Assembly (NCBI GenBank): GCA_023388935.1
Contig: JAEWFG010000119.1
Span: forward strand, 1 to 14,053
Length of the DNA: 14,053 bases
DNA from: Pseudomonadota bacterium
GTDB taxonomy: Bacteria; Pseudomonadota; Alphaproteobacteria; Rhizobiales; Xanthobacteraceae
Direction: 5' to 3'
Below, in pieces: positions 8,460 to 14,053 of the stretch; position 1 is the stretch's first letter, and each line of letters starts with the position of its first letter. The notes under the pieces are model-generated. The model was given only the letters and a program-made list of their open reading frames with translations, was not told the DNA's origin and searched no databases. A program made the translations under genes and the position numbers.

Positions 8460-8511
8460 AGGGTCACGAACCACAAGTCTCCTGGCTGGGCGCCGGCAGC
8501 TGATTGAGCGG

Positions 8512-8904
8512 TCATGACGGATTTTCATCCGATTTGGCGCGCTGCAGAGCCGATTCGACGCATCCGAGCAGAACCTTCTCGTCGATGGGTTTGGTGAGGT
8601 AGCCAACGGCGCCCTGACCCAGAGCCCGAGCTCGCGCGCTGTCATCGGGGTAAGCGGTAATCAGAATTGTTGGTATGTCATAGCCAGATCCCACCAAGCG
8701 GCTATGCAACTCGGTCCCAGTCATGCGCGGCATGTGGACATCGACGATCAAACAGGAGGTACGGCGGAAGTTGGGAGAGGCCAAAAAATCCACTGCAGAC
8801 GGGAAGGCCTCAATCGTGAAACCCATTGCCTCCATGAGATCCGCTAACGCCGCGCGAGATTGCTCATCATCATCGACGATCGAAATTTGAATCTCGCTAG
8901 ACAT
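8512..8904 (-). CDS. Receiver-only (single-domain) response regulator
   Basis: This 130-residue protein is a CheY-like receiver domain alone. The acidic pocket is DDD at 11-13, the phospho-acceptor is Asp55 in LIVDVHMPRM, Thr83 is in LITAYPDD, and Lys105-Pro106 is in GYLTKPIDE, so all phosphorylation residues are intact. It is clearly related to the receiver-only protein at 4378-4776, and the key residues have the same numbers, but this copy keeps the normal KP motif. ATG at 8904 is preceded by an AAGGTGGGG-type ribosome site. It lies 355 bp downstream of a FixJ-type regulator in the same orientation, and that gap carries its own promoter-like signals (see 9019-9098), suggesting separate control. 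The likely role is as a phosphate-accepting partner or modulator in the kinase pathway encoded alongside. Confidence 0.92.
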   Translation of the reverse strand: MSSEIQISIVDDDEQSRAALADLMEAMGFTIEAFPSAVDFLASPNFRRTSCLIVDVHMPRMTGTELHSRLVGSGYDIPTILITAYPDDSARARALGQGAVGYLTKPIDEKVLLGCVESALQRAKSDENPS

Positions 8905-9018
8905 ATCCCCACCTTGATTGCTGGGGATGCGGTCCGCCGCATCTCGCGTTCCGTGTCCATCTCAAGAAGGGCGCTGCGCGGTTATGTCGCACCGTAACGA
9001 CAAGGGTCTGAACTGGCG

Positions 9019-9024
9019 ATTATA
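9019..9024 (-). promoter_or_regulatory. Consensus -10 box without a -35 box, ahead of the receiver-only gene
   Basis: On the minus strand, bases 9024 to 9019 read TATAAT, a perfect sigma-70 -10 element. The hexamer 17 bp upstream (9047-9042) reads AGTATG, which does not resemble a -35 box. Transcription would begin near 9012 and give a leader of roughly 108 nt before the ATG at 8904. A strong -10 with no -35 fits a promoter that needs an activator, and the repeat array at 9043-9098 is placed to bind one. Confidence 0.5.
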
Positions 9025-9042
9025 CGGTGGACGGGCGATGCC

Positions 9043-9098
9043 ATACTTCGGAATCATCGATGCTATACTTTGGAATAGCTGATGCAGAACTTCTGAAT
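9043..9098 (-). repeat. Three 12-bp operator-like repeats at exact 22-bp intervals
   Basis: ATACTTCGGAAT (9043-9054), ATACTTTGGAAT (9065-9076) and GAACTTCTGAAT (9087-9098) begin exactly 22 bp apart, close to two helical turns. The core is TTCnGAA, a perfect dyad in copies 1 and 3 and one base off in copy 2. The core centres (9050, 9072, 9094) fall at about -38, -60 and -82 from the predicted transcription start of the receiver-only gene 8512-8904. Same-face placement, with the nearest copy over the -35 position, is what an activator array would look like. The neighbouring FixJ-type regulators are the obvious candidate binders, which is inference. Confidence 0.6.
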
Positions 9099-9259
9099 AG
9101 TTCAACCCGGTTTGGGCCACGTTTCGAACGCGTGCGCTGATGCCAGGTGGTTGCGCTTGACGCGGCAGCAGGGCCTTCCGGCAACGATTAAAAGCATGAG
9201 TTGGTTTGCGCAAGCAACAACCGTCTTCGCTGATGGATCCACTTGCCATCACGAAGCGA

Positions 9260-9916
9260 TTAGGACCGCGGCGACTTTATGCCGAGCGTCTCCGCTATTT
9301 TGACAAGCTCGGCTAGAGATTGCGCACCCATCTTCTGCATTACGTGGCCGCGGTGCGCCTTCACAGTGATCTCAGCGACCTTCAGCTGGAAAGCGATCTG
9401 CTTGTTCTTTAAGCCAGTGGTTACGAGAGCCAGCACTTCTCGCTCGCGCGGGCTCAAACGGTCGAGACGTGAGTTCAGGTCCGTGAGCCGCTGCTCGGCC
9501 TTCCGCCGCGTCCGATCGCGCTCCAGCGCGATCGTCACTGCGTCAAGCATATCCTGATCGCGGAACGGCTTGGTCAGGAAATCCACAGCGCCCGCTTTCA
9601 TCGCCTTGACCGACATCGGAATGTCGCCGTGGCCGGTCATGAAAATGATGGGAATGGAAGCGTTCCCTTTCGACAGCTCGGTTTGGAAATCGAGACCGCT
9701 CACCCCCGGTAATCTGACGTCAAGTACGAGGCAACCCACCACGTCGGGTAACACTTCGCTTTCGAGCAGCTCCGCGGCCGACCCAAACAACTTGACCTTG
9801 AAGCCGACCGAGTTGAACAGATCTCCGAGTGAGTCGCGGAAGGCCTTGTCATCGTCAACGACGACGATAGTTGGCTCCTCGGCTACCGCACGCTTTTGAA
9901 TAGAATGCTGCGCCAC
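9260..9916 (-). CDS. FixJ/NarL-type response regulator (receiver + LuxR HTH)
   Basis: This is a 218-residue DNA-binding response regulator paralogous to the one at 3627-4283. The receiver has the acidic pocket DDD at 21-23, phospho-acceptor Asp66 in LVLDVRLPGVSG, Thr94 in IFMTGHGDIP and Lys116 in DFLTKPFRD. The LuxR-type HTH occupies the last ~70 residues (LSPREREVLALVTTG, then ITVKAHRGHVMQKMG). GTG at 9916 is chosen as start. It gives the same length and the same spacing to the DDD motif as the paralogue, GGAAG lies upstream, and a promoter-like pair (TTGAAC and TATTTT, 9951-9979) falls between it and the in-frame ATG at 9982. If 9982 is the start the protein has 240 residues. The receiver-only gene lies downstream in the same orientation. 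Family is secure; regulon unknown. Confidence 0.93.
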   Translation of the reverse strand: MAQHSIQKRAVAEEPTIVVVDDDKAFRDSLGDLFNSVGFKVKLFGSAAELLESEVLPDVVGCLVLDVRLPGVSGLDFQTELSKGNASIPIIFMTGHGDIPMSVKAMKAGAVDFLTKPFRDQDMLDAVTIALERDRTRRKAEQRLTDLNSRLDRLSPREREVLALVTTGLKNKQIAFQLKVAEITVKAHRGHVMQKMGAQSLAELVKIAETLGIKSPRS

Positions 9917-9950
9917 GAGATACACTTCCGATACGCGACAATTTAGTGCA

Positions 9951-9979
9951 AAAATATCACTTTCACGAAGGCCGTTCAA
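9951..9979 (-). promoter_or_regulatory. Candidate sigma-70 promoter for the second FixJ-type gene
   Basis: On the minus strand TTGAAC (9979-9974) is followed after 17 bp by TATTTT (9956-9951). Both match the -35/-10 consensus reasonably. The start would fall near 9944, leaving about 27 nt before the GTG at 9916. This supports the GTG start over the ATG at 9982, which the -35 box would otherwise immediately follow. Confidence 0.45.
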
Positions 9980-9996
9980 CATATGACACCGCGCGA

Positions 9997-10011
9997 GTTC
10001 CAGCGTGGAAC
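9997..10011. promoter_or_regulatory. Perfect palindrome GTTCCA-gcg-TGGAAC
   Basis: Arms GTTCCA (9997-10002) and TGGAAC (10006-10011) are perfectly inverted around 3 bases. The centre at 10004 is about 60 bp upstream of the predicted start of transcription for the regulator gene 9260-9916, a usual position for an activator that contacts RNA polymerase from upstream. The binding protein is unknown. It may be autoregulated by the FixJ-type protein. Confidence 0.45.
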
Positions 10012-10580
10012 GCCATGGTTCGTGACGGCGAGAAATTCGCCAGCTTGATGGTCCTCAGCACCCCTGCTGTAAGCCGGCCGATGAAATGTCAGCTCATCCC
10101 GTTCACGCTCCATTAGCAGCGACAGATTTGCGGAACGCCCCTAGGATCGCTCTATGGCCTTTGGGCGGAGCCGTTCCCCTTGCGCCGCTTCAGCTTTCGG
10201 TCGCGTTGCCGAACTCGCGGCGGGCTTTCGGCTTTCTGTTCGCTAAGAGCCTTGCGGCTCGCGGAGCCAAGATGCAAAATCAGTCTTAGCCGGTCGCCGG
10301 TGAGCTATGGGAGCACGGAGTAGGCCAGATCTCCGATTCGCCGTGTGTTAACAGGTTCGGCGGTTTAATGACCGAAATGATCTGATTACGTGCGATACCG
10401 TGCTCACCGCTACGGTCGCGAGGGCGGATTCCCCCGGGGCCGTCACTCGTAGATGATGTCTTCTTCAGGCTCGTGAGCTGCTTTCCTAGCGCGCACCGAA
10501 AGCCCGATCGTCCTCATCGCAATGTGAGGCCGAGATGCCTCCACCTTCCGAATAGCAAAAGTTGGTCGCCACGTCGCAGG
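10012..10580. other. Gene-free interval between the FixJ-type gene and the AraC gene
   Basis: About 570 bp lie upstream of the minus-strand FixJ-type gene and downstream of the minus-strand AraC gene. A short plus-strand open frame (10086-10289) has no ribosome site and no family resemblance. GAGCC/GGCTC (10247-10260) is a 5-bp hairpin without a T-run, too weak to call a terminator. I see nothing else supported here. Confidence 0.5.
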
Positions 10581-11708
10581 TCATTCATATGTCATGAGAG
10601 GAGCCACGCTTCGGCGGTAATCCGTGGGGGCAATTCCCGTCGCCTTTCGGAACGCAGTGGCGAACGCGTTAGGACTGCTGAAGCCTACCGCCCGACCGAT
10701 TTCCGTCATCGAGCCTGCTCGGTTTGCCAGCAGTAACTTGGCGTACTCAACACGACGGTTGGTCTGGTATCGATGTGGCGGCATTCCGAGCGATCGCTTG
10801 AATACCCGGCAGAAATGATACGGGCTCAGACGAGCGAGCTGCGCCAGCGTGCCAATCGGTATCCGCTCATTAAGATGTTCCTGGATATAGGCGGTGACGA
10901 GTCGTTGCTGCCACGGTGCAAGGCCACCTTGGAGTTGAGGTTGAACGCTCGGCATCCCGCAAGTGAAACGCGCGACTTCATGTATGAGCAGAGTACCGAG
11001 ACTCCCGAAGTAGATCGGGTCTCCCGCGGAGCTCTCGACGAACGACTTCAGCTTGAGCGCGGTGTGCCATAGCGTTTCGTCTTCGAATAGAAGGCGTGGA
11101 GCGTCCGGTAGGTCGGTGATCCCACGCTTAGAAAGTGCCTTCAGCTTCTCAGGTTCGAAGTAGAAGTACATGAGCCGCATCTGCGACCCCTGTGGCTCGT
11201 GCCAATCGTGAAATTCGCGGCCAGCCGGCACGAATGTCAGCTTCCGCTCAAGGTTCCGGAGCGCTGATCGCGGCAAACCTTCCACAAATGTCTCTCCGTC
11301 GCGGCGCTCCCCCTTCTCATACACCACGAGCATATGCATTGGAGCCCGATAATGATGTTGGATTTTGCCTCGGCTGGTGGATCGCACAGATTCGGCGGCC
11401 ATGCCGTGCCCTGTTACGGTGAGGCGTACCACAGCCTCGGAAGGAGAGATTTCAACGACGGGAAGGATCGCGTTCGCCGCGACGTCACCATCCCATTGGG
11501 GAGCCGGATCGAAAGTGGAGCAGTCATGGTCGCCTCCAATGATCGGGGATCGAGTTATCGGAGGCGACACTTGCGGTCCCGAAAATTGAGGCAGATCTTC
11601 AGGGCCATGCCGCGAATCGCGTGGCTTCGATAAATTCTCGCGTAAAGGGACTTGCCGGAGCTCGGCTCGCAGCTTGGAGGGCAAAAGTAGTGGGCGGGCT
11701 TCTGCCAT
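10581..11708 (-). CDS. AraC-family transcriptional regulator
   Basis: This is a 375-residue DNA-binding regulator. The C-terminal ~110 residues (about 262-375) form the AraC double helix-turn-helix: first helix pair around GTLAQLARLSPYHFCRVFKR, then GMPPHRY, and the second around MTEIGRAVGFSSPNAFATAF followed by the hallmark FRKATGIAPTDYRR. The middle part (AESVRSTS, YRAPMHMLVVYEKGERRDGE, LTFVPAGREFHDWHEP) matches the cupin-like sensor half of an AraC subgroup that I associate with Rhizobiales. ATG at 11708 is preferred because GGGAG lies a few bases upstream; an in-frame ATG at 11771 gives 396 residues. The first ~100 residues before the sensor core are rich in Pro, Arg and Ser, are not recognised, and look longer than in relatives I recall. 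The ligand and targets are unknown. No clear target operon adjoins it. Confidence 0.92.
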   Translation of the reverse strand: MAEARPLLLPSKLRAELRQVPLRENLSKPRDSRHGPEDLPQFSGPQVSPPITRSPIIGGDHDCSTFDPAPQWDGDVAANAILPVVEISPSEAVVRLTVTGHGMAAESVRSTSRGKIQHHYRAPMHMLVVYEKGERRDGETFVEGLPRSALRNLERKLTFVPAGREFHDWHEPQGSQMRLMYFYFEPEKLKALSKRGITDLPDAPRLLFEDETLWHTALKLKSFVESSAGDPIYFGSLGTLLIHEVARFTCGMPSVQPQLQGGLAPWQQRLVTAYIQEHLNERIPIGTLAQLARLSPYHFCRVFKRSLGMPPHRYQTNRRVEYAKLLLANRAGSMTEIGRAVGFSSPNAFATAFRKATGIAPTDYRRSVAPLMTYE

Positions 11709-13085
11709 CGCTTCTCCCGTTCGCTTGAATTGGAGTCGTGCTGTCAACTGATCGTCATGAGCTAGACGCATGGGGGTCGAACTCCGGGTTCCTATGCAGG
11801 ATTTCGTTCATCCATTCCGTTGTCTCGATCGTGGTGCCCGTGCTGGGGCTAGTAGGGTCCCGCGTCGGGGCAAGCGGCAGCTTCCATCGCCCGAAAGCTG
11901 CTACAAGCGATGCGTGGTGAGCCTACCCTGCGACACGCAAGTCCTCAATTGCACTCGCATTTGCGCGTCTGACAGGAAGGGCGAAACGGGGTTAGACTTT
12001 GGCAGAGCAGGGCTGCGACTTTTGGATGTCCTGGTTTCGACTTAGTTGGCGCGGGACGTCACTTCGCCGATTCTAATTTCTGAAACGTCGCGCGCGCGGA
12101 CCCAATTTGATGCGGTCTCCCTCAACGTCGCGTGCATGCTACAACGCGCCTGACAGGCCGGAAGGCTGGTTCTGCCAGTCCCGCCCGCGTCCGCACAGAA
12201 AGGCGTCGCAGCGGAAGCGCCGGGCAGTGACCACGAGCTGAACAATTCGTCCCGACAGCGACGGACCAGTCAGATGGCGGCGGTGATGGTTGTGCACCCA
12301 CCGATGAACCGTGTCGCCCGACGGACGCTGACCGAAACCTCTGCAAGGGCGGACCGTGATAATGGCTCGATCAGCATCTTGTTGAGCACTTTCGACAACA
12401 AATCCACTCAGCACCAGACTAGAGCGGTTAAACGATTGTTGTGTGGCGTTGGGTCTCTCCGAAAATGCACTACGCGAATTCAAGCTGCATCAAAGTTGAG
12501 TTAGAGCCCAATATTGCCCCCAAAGCTGGGGTCGGCGTCCAAAGTTTGAATGCCGATTGACGCCCGCGTTGGGCATCGTCGAAGCGACGGCTGGAGTGGC
12601 CCAACAGGGCGGTGTGCGTGTTCTTCTCTGGTGAAGAGCCGGAATCCTCGCGCGGTCCGCAATGCGAATTGTCCGTGATCGATTAGATCGCGCGCATGCG
12701 CTATCAGCAACAACAGAGGTTCGCCATGATCATGCTGGGGCTTTCGGCTCGGCGACATGCCGCGCATTCTGATCGCTACCACGCCGCTCGTATCAGTTCG
12801 TTCCGCTCCATGGTTGGCGTTTTCATGCTGTCGCTCGGTACGCGGGCGCACAGGCGTGGTGACTATGAGAGTCATCGCTCGCGGCGTCCTCTACGGAAGC
12901 GGCGCCTAGTGCCTCGTTTTCCCGCGGCACATCCCGATATTTGCGGCCGCCGACTATTCCCAACGATTATTCGTCAACGACTAATATTCCAAAGTTGAAT
13001 TATCGTTTTCCAGAACGCACCGCCACCATGCAGGAAACATAAGCGGACAGGTGCCGAGAGGGGCGCCGTTGGGAGGAGAACTAGA
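11709..13085. other. Long, mostly non-coding interval with IS remnant
   Basis: About 1.4 kb separate the AraC gene from the peroxiredoxin-like gene. Apart from the transposase remnant at 12187-12417 there is no recognisable gene. An open frame on the minus strand (12501-12875) and overlapping ones on the plus strand have no ribosome site and no family I can name; they may be shadows or debris of a lost mobile element. The stretch 12957-13012 is AT-rich, contains a near direct repeat (CAACGATTATTC at 12961-12972 and CAACGACTAATATTC at 12975-12989), and is the likely promoter region of the gene at 13086. Confidence 0.5.
12187..12417 (-). pseudogene. Remnant of an ISL3-family transposase N-terminus
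   Basis: The minus-strand frame from about LVLSGFVVES to RRFRCDAFLCGR resembles the N-terminal part of ISL3-family transposases. In that family a GFVV-type start, ITVRP, a zinc-finger CPxCG, a RRHLxxLPLxGRxVxL segment and RRFRCD follow in this order. Here ITVRPCRGFGQ is followed by RPSGDT where the CPxCG knuckle should be, so both zinc cysteines are lost. After FLCGR the similarity stops, and the frame ends at 12139. No catalytic DDE region is present and no clear terminal inverted repeats were found. It is a decayed fragment, evidence of past insertion-sequence activity. The identification comes from memory of the family and is moderate. Confidence 0.55.
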
Positions 13086-13772
13086 ATGGACGACGAAGTT
13101 TCGAAGCGGCGCCCGATTAATACCCCGAGCAAACCCTTCGCGGAGACCTTGAGTGGCTTTCGCATGCTAGACATCCAAACCGACCGGCTGCTTTCATCGT
13201 GGCTGCGAGAGGCGGGCGTTCCTGACGGCGCCCTGAAGGCGAACGAACTTGCTCCCGATTTCCTTCTCCCCGAGGTAAATGGAAAGCTCGTTTCATCTTT
13301 GCAATTGCGACAAACTGCACCGCTGATCGTCACCTTCGTTTACGGGACTTGGTCCCCATTGTGCGCAGCTGGTCTACGCGCCCTTCACGAGGCCACCCCT
13401 AGTATCCGCGCTGCCGGCGCCAGAGCAATTGCCATAACGCCCGAGGCTGGAGACTTGGTACGCAATATCAAACGCGATCGCCGACTGGATCTGGAAATCC
13501 TCTCCGACCTAGATCTTGGGGTGAGTCTTTCGTTCGGGCTGGTGTCCGTGGTGCCGGCGGAGATAAAGAGCCGTCTCCTGCGGCGCGGCCTTGATCTCTG
13601 CGCTCGCCATGGCTTCTCCTTTTGGATGTTGCCAATGCCGGCCACCTATGTCCTCGACCAACGAGGGATCATCCGTCGAGTGTGTGTCGGGCCGGACTCC
13701 ATCACGGGAGCGAAGACCGAAACCGTGCTTGCTGCCCTGTCCGAATTGGATGGGCCTAAGCCTCGCCCTTAG
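13086..13772 (+). CDS. Peroxiredoxin-like (AhpC/TSA, thioredoxin-fold) protein
   Basis: This 228-residue protein has the thioredoxin-like fold of the AhpC/TSA peroxiredoxin-like group. The core includes LAPDFLLPEVNGKLVS (~55-70), LIVTFVYGTWSPLCAAGLRA (~80-99), ARAIAITPE, a VLDQRGIIRRV strand pair and LPMPATYV, which carries the cis-Pro. The active-site segment reads WSPLC: Cys93 is kept, but the first Cys of the WCPYC form seen in many relatives is Ser90, leaving an SxxC that resembles the T/SxxC of classical peroxiredoxins. It may reduce peroxides using a thiol donor, but activity is not assured. There is no signal peptide. ATG 13086 is supported by GGGAGGAG at 13071-13078. The 3' end overlaps a convergent LysR-type gene by 17 bp. 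That regulator could control a peroxide response, which is inference. Confidence 0.85.
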   Translation: MDDEVSKRRPINTPSKPFAETLSGFRMLDIQTDRLLSSWLREAGVPDGALKANELAPDFLLPEVNGKLVSSLQLRQTAPLIVTFVYGTWSPLCAAGLRALHEATPSIRAAGARAIAITPEAGDLVRNIKRDRRLDLEILSDLDLGVSLSFGLVSVVPAEIKSRLLRRGLDLCARHGFSFWMLPMPATYVLDQRGIIRRVCVGPDSITGAKTETVLAALSELDGPKPRP

Positions 13773-14053
13773 AGTCTGACCGGAAATGAGACGAGTGACG
13801 GGGGCCCGTGATTTGGATCAAGGAGCCTGCACCTTGTGCGTCATCCTTGCGAACATTGTCCTTGTTCGAGGCAGGGGCGGACGATTGGCGGAATTTGTCC
13901 AGCGCAATTGTCCAGTCGCGAACACGAGCAACTTTGATAAAGGCATCGAGCGCCGGCGAATACTGCCTCCCCGCCACGGCCAAAAGCTGCACCTCGCGCC
14001 GGATGGGGTCGCCCTCAATTGGAATAGCGGCGAGCGACGGCAGTCTGGGAGCG
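13756..14053 (-). CDS. LysR-family transcriptional regulator, C-terminal part (start outside window)
   Basis: The minus-strand frame is open from the right edge to a TAG at 13758-13756 and encodes the last ~98 residues of a protein. The segment LAAIPIEGDPIRREVQLLAV, then GRQYSPALDAFIKVARVRDW, matches the end of the effector-binding domain of LysR-type regulators as I recall it. After RDW the last ~50 residues are Ser-, Asp- and Lys-rich and look like a non-conserved tail. The DNA-binding domain lies beyond the window. The stop codon lies inside the 3' end of the peroxiredoxin-like gene, so the two genes converge and overlap by 17 bp. Identification relies on the C-terminal pattern only, so it is moderate. 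Confidence 0.65.
   Translation of the reverse strand, partial: APRLPSLAAIPIEGDPIRREVQLLAVAGRQYSPALDAFIKVARVRDWTIALDKFRQSSAPASNKDNVRKDDAQGAGSLIQITGPRHSSHFRSDSKGEA

Noticed and set aside
8962..9252. Minus-strand frame of 96 codons between the two right-hand response regulators
   Set aside because: It covers the promoter and repeat array and has no family resemblance.
10247..10260. GAGCC/GGCTC hairpin as a terminator
   Set aside because: Only a 5-bp stem with no T-run on either strand.
12501..12875. Minus-strand frame of 124 codons next to the transposase remnant
   Set aside because: No ribosome site and no recognised domain; its composition looks like a shadow frame. Could be mobile-element debris, but I cannot support a call.

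Overview
The window looks like accessory DNA from a Rhizobiales (Bradyrhizobium-like) alphaproteobacterium. This rests on the style of its proteins: FixJ-type response regulators, a GAF-PAS histidine kinase with a HEINQP-type H-box, a very large kinase/ATPase/sensor protein, and an AraC regulator of a type I associate with that group. It is inferred from remembered families, not from a database search. No rRNA, tRNA or CRISPR array was seen. One decayed insertion-sequence fragment is present.

Layout, left to right. (1) Bases 1-2986, minus strand: the N-terminal ~995 residues of a giant signalling protein (Ser/Thr-kinase-like domain, then AAA-type ATPase, then helical repeats) that runs off the left edge. 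It has a single-base frameshift near its start and, compared with the family as I remember it, lacks a large internal block, so it is called a pseudogene with reservations. (2) Bases 3627-7663, plus strand: a LuxR/FixJ-type response regulator, a receiver-only protein, a soluble GAF-PAS-HisKA-HATPase sensor kinase and a stand-alone PAS protein. (3) Bases 7857-8459, plus: a small cytoplasmic molybdopterin oxidoreductase of the sulfite-oxidase fold. (4) Bases 8512-9916, minus: a second receiver-only protein and a second FixJ-type regulator, which mirror the pair at 3627-4776. (5) Bases 10581-11708, minus: an AraC-family regulator. (6) Bases 11709-13085: mostly non-coding, holding an ISL3-type transposase remnant. 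(7) Bases 13086-13772, plus: a peroxiredoxin-like protein whose 3' end overlaps the 3' end of a convergent LysR-type regulator that leaves the window on the right.

How it may work together. The centre (3627-9916) reads as one phosphorelay locus: one complete soluble histidine kinase, two DNA-binding regulators, two receiver-only proteins, a loose PAS sensor and one redox enzyme. The most striking non-coding signal lies between the two right-hand regulators. Three copies of a 12-bp element with a TTCnGAA core repeat at exactly 22-bp intervals. They sit just upstream of a perfect TATAAT that has no recognisable -35 box and points at the receiver-only gene 8512-8904. This is the arrangement expected of an activator-dependent promoter. 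A separate 15-bp perfect palindrome lies about 60 bp upstream of the predicted start of the second FixJ-type gene. Both are inferences from sequence and need experimental or comparative support.
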